DNA from: Kordia jejudonensis
GTDB taxonomy: Bacteria > Bacteroidota > Bacteroidia > Flavobacteriales > Flavobacteriaceae
NCBI RefSeq assembly: GCF_001005315.1
Contig: NZ_LBMG01000051.1
Coordinates: 1-41,179 of the forward strand
DNA: 41,179 nt
Direction: 5' to 3'
The first letter of the stretch is position 1. Every line of letters starts with the position of its first letter. Under the pieces are notes generated by a model. That model was given only the letters and a program-made list of their open reading frames with translations. It did not search any database and was not told the DNA's origin. Positions 30,744 through 39,367 of this stretch are shown here, piece after piece. The translations under genes and the position numbers were made by a program.

Positions 30744-31327
30744 TATTCTTCGTTTTCATCATTAGAACTTCCGCCTGGACGATTTCCATTTCCTAAAATC
30801 AATTCAATTTTTGACGTTTTTGGCAGCGTTTGCCCAGGTTTTATCGGCTTTCCTTTGTATTGCAATCCTAATACCATGTCTTTTCCAATATTGTCTTTGT
30901 ACGTCACTTTTTCAACTCCAAAACCAACTGCATTTAAAGTTGATTCTGCGGTTCTTCTCGTAATTTGGATCACGTGTGGAATTGTAATTTCACGGTATTT
31001 GGAAGGATTTATTTTTAGGTATATTTTTCTATTTTCTTTTACTTTTTCTCCTGCAATCGGACTTTGCTCAATGACTGAGAATGCTGGATAATCAGGATTG
31101 TAGTTAGAAGTATCTTGTAATTTGTATTTTAAATCATTCTCCGCTAATTTGGCTTTTGCCTCTTCAAACGACAGTTTACTTACGTCAGGAACCGTTTTGA
31201 AATCTCCTTGATTTGTTGAAAAGCTCAACCATTGCATCGTAAGAAAAATAATAACAATCAATATTCCAACAGCAAATCCAAGCTGTTTTAAAAATACTTT
31301 TGATATGAGAAACTTTAAAAAATTCAT
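30743..31327 (-). CDS. PASTA-domain membrane protein
   Basis: The start is taken at the ATG at 31327 (194 residues), because MNFLKFLISKVFLKQ leads into the only membrane helix (about 15-35). After it are about two to three PASTA domains: VPDVSKLSFEEAKAKLAENDLKYKL, IPHVIQITRRTAESTLNAVGFGVEKV and QTLPKTSKIELILGNG. PASTA domains bind peptidoglycan fragments, and in other bacteria are found on penicillin-binding proteins and Ser/Thr kinases. Here no catalytic domain is attached. Directly upstream on the opposite strand is ddl, another peptidoglycan gene. It overlaps the pseudouridine synthase gene by one base. Confidence 0.9.
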   Translation of the reverse strand: MNFLKFLISKVFLKQLGFAVGILIVIIFLTMQWLSFSTNQGDFKTVPDVSKLSFEEAKAKLAENDLKYKLQDTSNYNPDYPAFSVIEQSPIAGEKVKENRKIYLKINPSKYREITIPHVIQITRRTAESTLNAVGFGVEKVTYKDNIGKDMVLGLQYKGKPIKPGQTLPKTSKIELILGNGNRPGGSSNDENEE

Positions 31328-31449
31328 GTCTACAAACGATTTTATGGGACAAATATACATACTATTATTCCTAATTTTCTACTTTGATTTGTCCACAATA
31401 AGATTTACTTTCGTTTGCATAACGTTTATTTGAGTTATTTCTTATCCGA

Positions 31450-32430
31450 ATGAAGAAAAATATTGCCATCATAATGGGCGGATATTCTAGTGAATACGCC
31501 ATCTCACTGAAAACTGGAAATGTTGTGTATACACATTTAAATACAGAAATTTATAATCCGTATAAAGTTCATATTTTTAAAGATAAGTGGGTTTGTGTCA
31601 CTACAGATGACAACGAATTTCCCATTGACAGAAATGATTTTTCAGTAGTTATTGACGATGTAAAGATTACGTTTGATTGTGTGTTTAATGCTATTCACGG
31701 AACGCCAGGCGAAGACGGTTATATGCAAGGCTATTTGGAGCTTTTGGGTATTCCACATACGAGTTGTAGCATGTATCAAGCTGCATTGACGTTTAATAAG
31801 CGTGATTTATTGTCTACCCTAAAACCTTACGGAATTCAATGTGCAACTTCCTATTATGTAAATGCGGGCGACGATATTGACGAACAAGCCATTATAGAAA
31901 AAGTTGGTTTGCCATGTTTTGTGAAAGCCAATAAAGCAGGAAGTAGTTTCGGAATTTCGAAAGTACATAAGATTTCTGAGCTACAAAATGCCGTTGATGT
32001 TGCATTAAAAGAAGATGATGAAGTGATTATTGAGTCGTTTTTGGATGGTGTAGAAGTTTCTGTCGGTGTTATTAATTATAAAGGAAAAACAACCGTTTTG
32101 CCAATTACGGAAATTGTTTCGGAGAATGATTTTTTTGATTATGAAGCAAAGTATTTAGGCAAATCACAAGAAATTACGCCTGCTCGAATTTCTCCAGAAA
32201 TGGAAGCGAATGTTAGAAAAGTTGCCAAATACATTTACGAAGTGTTAAAATTGGAAGGATTTTCAAGAAGTGAATTCATTTTTAAAGACAATGAACCTTA
32301 TTTGCTGGAAGTAAACACGATTCCTGGCATGACCGAAGAAAGCATTTTACCACAACAAGCAAAAGTTGCTGGAATTTCTTTACCAGAATTGTTTGGAAAT
32401 GCTATTGAATTGGCTTTATCTAAAAAGTAG
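31450..32430 (+). CDS. ddl: D-alanine--D-alanine ligase
   Basis: Ddl joins two D-alanines for peptidoglycan precursors. The 326-residue ATP-grasp enzyme starts MKKNIAIIMGGYSSEYAIS (GGxSxE), then FNAIHGTPGEDGYMQGYLELLGIPHT (HGxxGEDG), FVKANKAGSSFGISKV and, at the end, FKDNEPYLLEVNTIPGMTEES, the Mg/D-Ala site. The product length is normal. It is divergent from the PASTA gene and followed by coaD after 36 bases. Confidence 0.95.
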   Translation: MKKNIAIIMGGYSSEYAISLKTGNVVYTHLNTEIYNPYKVHIFKDKWVCVTTDDNEFPIDRNDFSVVIDDVKITFDCVFNAIHGTPGEDGYMQGYLELLGIPHTSCSMYQAALTFNKRDLLSTLKPYGIQCATSYYVNAGDDIDEQAIIEKVGLPCFVKANKAGSSFGISKVHKISELQNAVDVALKEDDEVIIESFLDGVEVSVGVINYKGKTTVLPITEIVSENDFFDYEAKYLGKSQEITPARISPEMEANVRKVAKYIYEVLKLEGFSRSEFIFKDNEPYLLEVNTIPGMTEESILPQQAKVAGISLPELFGNAIELALSKK

Positions 32431-32466
32431 TACCTTGCTACAACTTATTTCAAAATTTTTATAGAA

Positions 32467-32931
32467 ATGAAAAAAGCTATTTTCCCAGGATCATTTGATC
32501 CTATTACGTTAGGACATTATGATATTATCAAACGCGGCGTAAAATTATTTGATGAAATCATCGTGGCAATTGGTGTTAATTCTGCTAAGAAATACATGTT
32601 TAGTTTGGAACAGCGCAAACAGTTTATTGAAGATGCTTTTAAAGATGAACCAAAAGTAAAAGTGGTTACTTATGAAGGTTTAACGGTGCATTTTTGTGAA
32701 AAACATAATGTAGATTTTATTTTACGTGGACTACGAAATCCTGCTGATTTTGAGTTTGAAAAAGCCATTGCACATACCAATCGTGATTTGGCGCCTGTGG
32801 AAACTATCTTTTTATTAACGGCCGCAAGTACTTCTTATATTTCATCTTCTATTGTGCGTGAAGTTATTCGTAACAACGGAGATTATACGTTATTAGTTCC
32901 TGAAAGTGTGAGAGTTGAATCAGGGAATTAG
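32467..32931 (+). CDS. coaD: Phosphopantetheine adenylyltransferase
   Basis: CoaD makes dephospho-CoA from 4'-phosphopantetheine and ATP. This 154-residue nucleotidyltransferase has AIFPGSFDPITLGHYDII (TxGH motif), FILRGLRNPADFEFE, and STSYISSSIVREVIRNNGD near the C-terminus (the ISSS/T-x-V-R-E motif). It follows ddl by 36 bases in the same direction and is likely one transcript. Confidence 0.96.
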   Translation: MKKAIFPGSFDPITLGHYDIIKRGVKLFDEIIVAIGVNSAKKYMFSLEQRKQFIEDAFKDEPKVKVVTYEGLTVHFCEKHNVDFILRGLRNPADFEFEKAIAHTNRDLAPVETIFLLTAASTSYISSSIVREVIRNNGDYTLLVPESVRVESGN

Positions 32932-33040
32932 GTTTTGGGTGTTGGGTGTTGGGGAAGATACTTTTACATTTAGTATTTAACATTTATAATTCATAATTCG
33001 ATATTTGTCAATTCGTTGTTCGTTGTTTGTTGATTTAACT
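32932..33040. repeat. Short repeat block between coaD and the kinase genes
   Basis: TTGGGTGTTGGGTG (heptamer-type), then GATACTTTTACATTTAG, TATTTAACATTTATAATT and ATTCGTTGTTCGTTGTTTG. This is a short version of the arrays at 6660-7950 and 27600-28020, and lies between convergent genes. Confidence 0.7.
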
Positions 33041-33072
33041 GAATTTATAAACCTTCTTACGAAAGTATTGAA

Positions 33073-35253
33073 CTATTTCATATGTTTATGAATAAGGTTG
33101 AATAGTTGTGAAGCCACAAATGGTTTTAAAATCATGTCGTTCATTCCTGAGTTATGAATTTTGTGAAAACTATCATCCAAAGAAACCGCTGTAAAAGCTA
33201 TTATCGGCACTTCTTTATTAAATTGACGAATGGCTTTCGTCGCTTGATAACCGTCCATTTCTGGCATATGAATGTCCATCAAGATCACATCATACGTGTT
33301 TTGTTTTACAATTTCAATAGCTGCTGCTCCACTCGCCACAATATCTGTCGTAATGTTTTTTGTAGATAATATTTTCTTTGTCAACATTTGATTGATGCGA
33401 TTGTCATCAACTACCAACATTTTTAGATGACTAAAATCAACGCCATCAATGTCAAACTCTCTAATGGTTGTAACCGCTTCCTGAGTTTTCGGAAAACGAA
33501 TATCAAACGTAAACGTTGTGCCTTTGTCCACTTCGCTTTCAAGTTTAATATCACTATTGTAGACTTCTAAAAGTTTTTTTACGATGGATAAACCCAATCC
33601 TGAACCTTGATATTCTTCATTGATAGCATCGTAATTTTGCGAAAACATTTCAAAAACTTTTTCTTGCTTTTCTTTCGGAATTCCTATTCCTGTATCTTGT
33701 ACGCAGAAATGTAGCAAAACATCTTCTAAACTTTCATCTACTTTTTCAACACTCAAACGAATTGTTCCGCCTTTGGTAAACTTTATCGCATTGCTAATGA
33801 GGTTGATTAGAATTTGAGATATCTTTAAACTATCGCCAACTAACAATTCAGGAATGTCCTTATCGTACGCAATGTGCAATTCGTTTTCACGCTCTTTTAT
33901 GAGTAAATCAAACGATTTTATAATGTTATCAATATTTGTTTTCAGGTTGAATGTTGATGCACCAATTGTAATTGTATTATCTTCTAACTTATTGGCTTGC
34001 AGAATATTGTTTACTAACGACAATAAATGATCTCCTGAAAATTTTAACGATTTTAAGTATTGTTTTTGCGATGGTTTCGGATTTTCTTCTAAGAGCAAAT
34101 GTGTAATTCCTGTAACAGCATACAATGGTGTTCGCAATTCGTGACTCATTATGGAGAAAAAGTTCGATCTTGTTTTAGAGGTAATTTCCGCCTTCAATTT
34201 TGCTTCTTCTAATAAATTGTGTTTGATACGCAATAACTTGTTACTTTTTATCTTTTTGTAAATGGCTCTGATAAGTAAACCGCCTAAAAATATACAACCC
34301 AAAAGTAAAATAATGATAATGATTACTATGATTCGCGAACGATTTACAATTGCTGTTTGTCGCTGATTTTTTTCTTCTAATATGTCTAATTTGAGCTGAT
34401 CTTTACTCAAACTATAATTCATTAACAATTCATCTTTGAGCAATTCATGATCTGTATCTAAATCTTTTTTTAAGTTTTCTTGATATTTTATTTGTGCTTC
34501 TTTGTATTTTTTTATGTCTCCTTTCGATTTATAAATATCAGCCAATTGCTTATATGAAACGGCTAAATCTCTACTATGAACATATTCATCTTTTACATGT
34601 TTTTCTAAATATTTTTGCGCCTTATCATATTCTTTTAAATGATAATAGGTATCTCCAAGTATGAACCCTAAGTAATTTTTTCGCGCTTCGTAAAATGCTG
34701 TATTTGAAGCAATTTTGATGCGTTCTTCCATGGTTTCCACATAGGCAATTACTTTTCTGTACTCGCCATTTAGTTGGTATAGTTGAATCAAAATCCAATC
34801 TAATACCAGAATATTTTCTGGGTCGCCAGTTGCGTTTGCAACACTATATCCAAGGTCGATATACTTTTTAGCATCTTCATATTCTTCTTGATCTATAGAA
34901 ATTTTTGCCAAATAATAATACAACAAGGTAATTTGTTGTTTGTTGTCAAATGATGTGTGAATTTCTAAAGATTTCTCATAGTATTTTTGCGCCTTTTTAA
35001 AATAGTTCATGCGCGTATACGTAATTCCTAATATATTGTACGAACTTGCCAATGACTCATAATCGTTATTATTTGTGGAATGCTGAATTGCCAAATAACT
35101 GTATGAAAGTGATTTTCCAAAACTAAATTGACGCGTTAGATTAAAAGCTTCATCATTTAGTTTTTTGATGCTGTCTTTACTCACTTCCTGCGCAAACGTA
35201 TTTGCGAAAGCAAAAAAGAAAAGGATGATATGTAATTTCCAGTTATTCTTCAT
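33073..35253 (-). CDS. TPR hybrid sensor histidine kinase with receiver domain
   Basis: This 726-residue protein has a signal peptide (1-21, ending TFAQ), a large TPR-like extracytoplasmic region to about 305 (for example YEKSLEIHTSFDNKQQITLLYYYLAK), a membrane helix (about 308-328), a dimerisation domain with the phosphoacceptor in FFSIMSHELRTPLYA (His near 370), and an ATPase domain with NLISNAIKFTKG, DTGIGIPKEKQ and GSGLGLSIV. A receiver domain follows with VVDDNRINQ and VILMDIHMPEMDGY (phosphate Asp near 660). It overlaps the upstream paralogous kinase gene by 11 bases. No DNA-binding output domain is present, so phosphate must pass to another protein. Confidence 0.94.
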   Translation of the reverse strand: MKNNWKLHIILFFFAFANTFAQEVSKDSIKKLNDEAFNLTRQFSFGKSLSYSYLAIQHSTNNNDYESLASSYNILGITYTRMNYFKKAQKYYEKSLEIHTSFDNKQQITLLYYYLAKISIDQEEYEDAKKYIDLGYSVANATGDPENILVLDWILIQLYQLNGEYRKVIAYVETMEERIKIASNTAFYEARKNYLGFILGDTYYHLKEYDKAQKYLEKHVKDEYVHSRDLAVSYKQLADIYKSKGDIKKYKEAQIKYQENLKKDLDTDHELLKDELLMNYSLSKDQLKLDILEEKNQRQTAIVNRSRIIVIIIIILLLGCIFLGGLLIRAIYKKIKSNKLLRIKHNLLEEAKLKAEITSKTRSNFFSIMSHELRTPLYAVTGITHLLLEENPKPSQKQYLKSLKFSGDHLLSLVNNILQANKLEDNTITIGASTFNLKTNIDNIIKSFDLLIKERENELHIAYDKDIPELLVGDSLKISQILINLISNAIKFTKGGTIRLSVEKVDESLEDVLLHFCVQDTGIGIPKEKQEKVFEMFSQNYDAINEEYQGSGLGLSIVKKLLEVYNSDIKLESEVDKGTTFTFDIRFPKTQEAVTTIREFDIDGVDFSHLKMLVVDDNRINQMLTKKILSTKNITTDIVASGAAAIEIVKQNTYDVILMDIHMPEMDGYQATKAIRQFNKEVPIIAFTAVSLDDSFHKIHNSGMNDMILKPFVASQLFNLIHKHMK

Positions 35254-37456
35254 TTATAGCCTTAATTACAGTATCAATTTTATCGTATAACATTTCGGGT
35301 TCAAACGGCTTACTAATAACGCCACTTATTTGTGCATCAACTACTTTTGCGTAGGCATCAGAAATTTCCATTGCTGTTAATAATATAATCGGAATGTTAT
35401 TGTTGTTTTCACGAATTTTCTCAATAGTTTCAACACCATTTAGTTTTGGCATAAACATGTCCATCAAAATCAAATCAAATTCTTGCTCGTCCAAAATATC
35501 CAATGCTGAAAAACCACTGTGTACCACTTTAGTTTCTATCTGTTTTCGTTCGAGTATTTTTTGTGTTAATAAACCATTTACCGCATTGTCGTCTACAATT
35601 AAAACGGTTAATCCTGAAAAGTTATATACTTTCGATTCAAACACCGTAGTTGTTTCTTCTTCTGTTTCGGTTTTAAGAAGTTCTAACTGAAAGTAAAATT
35701 CTGAACCTTCATTTAATACACTTTTTAAATGTAGTTTCGATTTTAATACTCTTAGTAGATTATTTACGGTAGTCAAACCAAGTCCTAAATCCAAATATCC
35801 ATTGTCCTCACTTAACACGACACCTTTTTCTAGGTTTTCAAAAATGATGTGTTTTTTCTGTTGTGGAATGCCTAAACCGTCATCTTTTATTAAAAATTTC
35901 AACGTTATATGTTCGTTGGTTTCACTAACTTTTGAAATTGCTAGTGTAATATTTCCATCATACGTGTAGCGCACTGCATTGTCAAGTAAATTGAAAAGTA
36001 TTTGTGATATTTTTAAACTATCGCCCAACAATTGATCAGGAATTCCCTCATCATATTTTATAGTAATAGTATTTTTATTTTCTTTGACAAGAAAGCTTAC
36101 AGACGTAATGACATTTTGAATACTTTTCTTTAAATCAACAATTTCTTCAACGGTATTCATCTTACTCGCTTCAATTTTATTCATTTGCAGAATATTATTG
36201 ATGATTGCCAGCAAGTGTTCGCCTGAAAATTTTAATGATTTCAGATATTTTTCTTGATATTCCGCAGGTTTTTCAAGCAATAATAAATTTGTCATTCCTA
36301 TAATTGCATATAAAGGTGTTCGCAATTCGTGACTGATTAATGAAAAGAAATTTGACCGTATTTTAGAAACATTTTCAATCTGTTTTTTAGCTTCAAACAG
36401 TTGTCTATTTTGCTTACTTAACAATGCATTTGTCCGAACTCGCCAACGTTGATTTAAATAGAAAAAACCTGTAAACAACAATAAAATAATCAAGCTTACA
36501 ATTAATACGTAGATCAATTTTTCATACCAATTAATGTAATCTTCTTTCAATTTTCGATCTTCTTCTATAATTTCCAAACGACTTTCATATGCGTCGATTC
36601 CGTACTTTAGAAGAATTTCTTCGAAGGTTTTATCTTTTTGTTTTTTCTTGTGTAATTCGTAAAATTGAATATGCTTTTCTAACGCATTTAATTCGCCAGA
36701 TTCATTTTTTTGCAAGCTGTACACTTCAATCAATTGTTCATAAGTCAACGCCAACAACTCGTAATAATTTGGATCATTTTCATCAGATAACGCTATAACT
36801 TGTTGATAGGCTTCCGTTGCTTTTTTTATTTTTTGTTGCCCAAGTAATGCTTGACCATTAAAATAATAGGAAGTTGGTAATAACTTTGAAGTTGCCGAAT
36901 ATGCTTCACTTGTATCGCAATATGTAATTACTTTTTGAAAACAATCAGAAGCTTTTGAATATTCTTTTTTATCTAAAAATAACTGTCCAATATTATATTT
37001 TGGATAGATTGAACTTAGGTCTGTACTGAAATTTTCGGAAAGCGCTAAACTTTTGCGTAACTGTTCTTCTGCTTCTTCGTACTTTTTTTGTTTAAATAAA
37101 TAATAACCGATGTTATTATAGATTTTCATTAACCCTTTCTGATTGTTTGATCGTTCATAATATGAAATGGAATTTCGGTAGTTTTCAATGGCAAGCTTAT
37201 TATATTCCATTCGGATATATACAATTCCTAAAGTGCGATAACTTTCAGCAATAAGGCTGTCATTCTCTATGAAATTCGAACTTGCCAAAGCTTTTTGACC
37301 AACAGAAAGTGCTTCATTAAATTTTCGCTGTGTTGATAGTTCTTTGGCAATAGAATGCAAGTGTATAATACTATCTTTATCTACCGTACGGTTTATTTGT
37401 CCATGTGATATAGAAACAAAGACAAAAAATACTAATAAAACACGTATGATACTCAT
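35243..37456 (-). CDS. TPR hybrid sensor histidine kinase with receiver domain, first of a pair
   Basis: This 737-residue protein has the same build as its downstream neighbour: a signal peptide (1-19, ending SHGQ), TPR-like repeats (NNIGYYLFKQKKYEEAEEQLRKSLA), a membrane helix near 315-335, FFSLISHELRTPLYA (His near 376), an N box NLLDNAVRYTYDG, DDGLGIPQQ, and a receiver with LTVLIVDDNAVNG and LILMDMFMPKLNGV (Asp near 665). The G2 box reads LDLGLGLTTV instead of the usual GTGLGL, and the F box is altered (FENLEKGVVL), so ATP binding may be weaker. It is probably a tandem duplicate that has started to diverge. The gene is first in its operon. Confidence 0.93.
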   Translation of the reverse strand: MSIIRVLLVFFVFVSISHGQINRTVDKDSIIHLHSIAKELSTQRKFNEALSVGQKALASSNFIENDSLIAESYRTLGIVYIRMEYNKLAIENYRNSISYYERSNNQKGLMKIYNNIGYYLFKQKKYEEAEEQLRKSLALSENFSTDLSSIYPKYNIGQLFLDKKEYSKASDCFQKVITYCDTSEAYSATSKLLPTSYYFNGQALLGQQKIKKATEAYQQVIALSDENDPNYYELLALTYEQLIEVYSLQKNESGELNALEKHIQFYELHKKKQKDKTFEEILLKYGIDAYESRLEIIEEDRKLKEDYINWYEKLIYVLIVSLIILLLFTGFFYLNQRWRVRTNALLSKQNRQLFEAKKQIENVSKIRSNFFSLISHELRTPLYAIIGMTNLLLLEKPAEYQEKYLKSLKFSGEHLLAIINNILQMNKIEASKMNTVEEIVDLKKSIQNVITSVSFLVKENKNTITIKYDEGIPDQLLGDSLKISQILFNLLDNAVRYTYDGNITLAISKVSETNEHITLKFLIKDDGLGIPQQKKHIIFENLEKGVVLSEDNGYLDLGLGLTTVNNLLRVLKSKLHLKSVLNEGSEFYFQLELLKTETEEETTTVFESKVYNFSGLTVLIVDDNAVNGLLTQKILERKQIETKVVHSGFSALDILDEQEFDLILMDMFMPKLNGVETIEKIRENNNNIPIILLTAMEISDAYAKVVDAQISGVISKPFEPEMLYDKIDTVIKAINEE

Positions 37457-37543
37457 GGGTTGGAGTAAGCTAAAAATCTGTGGAAAAGGTACAAAAATTA
37501 GTGTACTTATCTAACTTTTTTTCACCCTTAACAACCTAAACGA

Positions 37544-39184
37544 CTAATTCTCAGGATCCATAACGACATAATATCTCGGATCATCGATAGCATCTTCAAT
37601 TACATTGGCCAATTTAGGAGAAGCTTTAACCATTAAAGCCTTACAATCTTCGCTTAAATGTTTCACGCGCAATTGTTTTCCAGCCTTTTCGTACTTCTCA
37701 ATAAGATTAAAAATTGCTTCCAAGGCAGAATGATCGGAAACTCTCGATTCCATAAAGTCAATCACAACTTTGTCAGGATCATTTTTTATATCGAACTTAC
37801 TATTAAATGCCTGAACACTTCCGAAAAATAACGGTCCAAAAATCTCATATACTTTTGTGCCGTCTGCCAATTCTTTCTTTCGTGCACGAATACGTTTTGC
37901 ATTTTCCCATGAAAATACCAATGCAGAAATAATAACACCTGCAATAACAGCAACAGCTAAATCTTGCCAAACGGTAATTAATGAAACCGCGATTAATACG
38001 ATAGCATCACTTACGGGAATTTTTCTTAAAATTCTAAAACTACTCCAGGCAAATGTTCCGATAACGACCATAAACATTACTCCGACTAAGGCTGCAATTG
38101 GCACTTGTTCTATTAAGCCTGACGCAAATAATATAAAGCATAATAAAGCCAAAGCGGCAACAATACCAGACAATCGTCCGCGTCCGCCACCTTTTATATT
38201 AATAATTGATTGTCCAATCATGGCACAACCGCCCATTCCACCAAAAAGTCCGTTTAAAAAGTTTGCGCCACCTTGTGCCAAACATTCACGGTTACTATTT
38301 CCACGTGTTTCGGTTAATTCGTCAATTAAATTTAACGTCATTAACGATTCTATCAATCCGATAGCCGCTAAAATAAACGCATATGGCGCCATAATCAACA
38401 ACGCTTCCATGCTCCATAATTTTCCTGTAAAAATATCCGATTGAAATACTGGCAATCCACCTTTCAATCCGTCAGCAGTACCATTACTTCCTTCTACTAT
38501 AAACGATTTTACTGTGGCAACATCTACATTTCCAAAAATAACAATAGCAGAAACTACAATGATAGCAATTAACGCTTCTGGTAATTTCTTTGTCAATTTT
38601 GGCAATCCCCACATAATCAACATCGTCAATCCAACCAATCCGAACATTAACCAAAAGGATGCATTGCTAAATAATGCTGAAAACCAAGCACCAGCATCTG
38701 ACCAAAAAGAAACGCCATCAGGCGCAATTTGTGGAAACATCGCCAATTGCGACATAAATATTACAATTGCCAAACCGTTTACAAATCCCATCATTACAGG
38801 ATGCGGAATCAGTCTTACAAATTTTCCAAGTTTAAAAACACCCGCCAATGCTTGAATAACGCCAACCATTAATAAGGTGATGAACAAAAATTGCAATCCT
38901 TGTTCGCCCATATCGTTTTCTAAACCAAACGCATGTCCTTTTTTTACCAAAGCCACCATTACAACTGCCATCGCGCCAGTAGCTCCAGAAATCATTCCTG
39001 GACGTCCACCAAAAATCGCCGTAATCAATCCCATCATAAATGCTCCATACAATCCTACCATTGGTGGCACATCTGCGACAAAGGCAAATGCAACAGCTTC
39101 TGGCACTAATGCTAAAGCCACTGTTAAACCACTCAAAATATCATTTTTGGCATTCGCCGCACGCTTTCTAATAAACTCAGTCAT
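37544..39184 (-). CDS. SulP-family anion transporter with STAS domain
   Basis: This 546-residue protein has about 12-14 hydrophobic segments and the SulP signature GLTVALALVPEAVAFAFVADVPPMVGLYGA near residue 20-50. The C-terminal region (about 440-546) is a STAS domain (VVIDFMESRVSDHSALEAI). The family moves sulfate, bicarbonate or other anions in exchange with or coupled to sodium or protons. The motif GGMGGCAMIGQSIINIKGGGRGRLSG is typical of BicA-like or SulP-like Bacteroidota members. Substrate is not decided by sequence alone; no carbonic anhydrase gene is adjacent. A well-formed promoter lies upstream. Confidence 0.93.
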   Translation of the reverse strand: MTEFIRKRAANAKNDILSGLTVALALVPEAVAFAFVADVPPMVGLYGAFMMGLITAIFGGRPGMISGATGAMAVVMVALVKKGHAFGLENDMGEQGLQFLFITLLMVGVIQALAGVFKLGKFVRLIPHPVMMGFVNGLAIVIFMSQLAMFPQIAPDGVSFWSDAGAWFSALFSNASFWLMFGLVGLTMLIMWGLPKLTKKLPEALIAIIVVSAIVIFGNVDVATVKSFIVEGSNGTADGLKGGLPVFQSDIFTGKLWSMEALLIMAPYAFILAAIGLIESLMTLNLIDELTETRGNSNRECLAQGGANFLNGLFGGMGGCAMIGQSIINIKGGGRGRLSGIVAALALLCFILFASGLIEQVPIAALVGVMFMVVIGTFAWSSFRILRKIPVSDAIVLIAVSLITVWQDLAVAVIAGVIISALVFSWENAKRIRARKKELADGTKVYEIFGPLFFGSVQAFNSKFDIKNDPDKVVIDFMESRVSDHSALEAIFNLIEKYEKAGKQLRVKHLSEDCKALMVKASPKLANVIEDAIDDPRYYVVMDPEN

Positions 39185-39222
39185 AATTCTTTGCTCTAAT
39201 ATTTCTTAAAATTAAGAAGCCG

Positions 39223-39252
39223 CAAAAATACAGTTATTATTTCTTCTGGCAA
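39223..39252 (-). promoter_or_regulatory. Promoter of the SulP gene
   Basis: On the minus strand TATTTTTG (39230-39223) matches TAnnTTTG, with TTG (39252-39250) 19 bases upstream as the -33 element. The start codon is 38 bases downstream. Spacing fits the Bacteroidota consensus. Confidence 0.65.
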
Positions 39253-39339
39253 GTTTTTTCGGAATATGAAACTAGAATGCTTTTGCATGTTGTAAAATAT
39301 CTACGCAATGAGCGCACTATTTTTTCTATTTTTTTTGAT

Positions 39340-39347
39340 TAAGTTTG
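39340..39347 (+). promoter_or_regulatory. Likely -7 element of the M14 peptidase gene
   Basis: TAAGTTTG matches TAnnTTTG and lies 20 bases before the start codon; a clear -33 TTG is not visible in the T-rich upstream stretch. Confidence 0.5.
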
Positions 39348-39367
39348 AAAAGCCAAAATAAAGCTTC

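Noticed and set aside
37857-39209. Long plus-strand frames opposite the SulP gene
   Set aside because: They are antisense shadows with composition typical of reversed membrane-protein codons (rich in N, P, I and T) and no family features.
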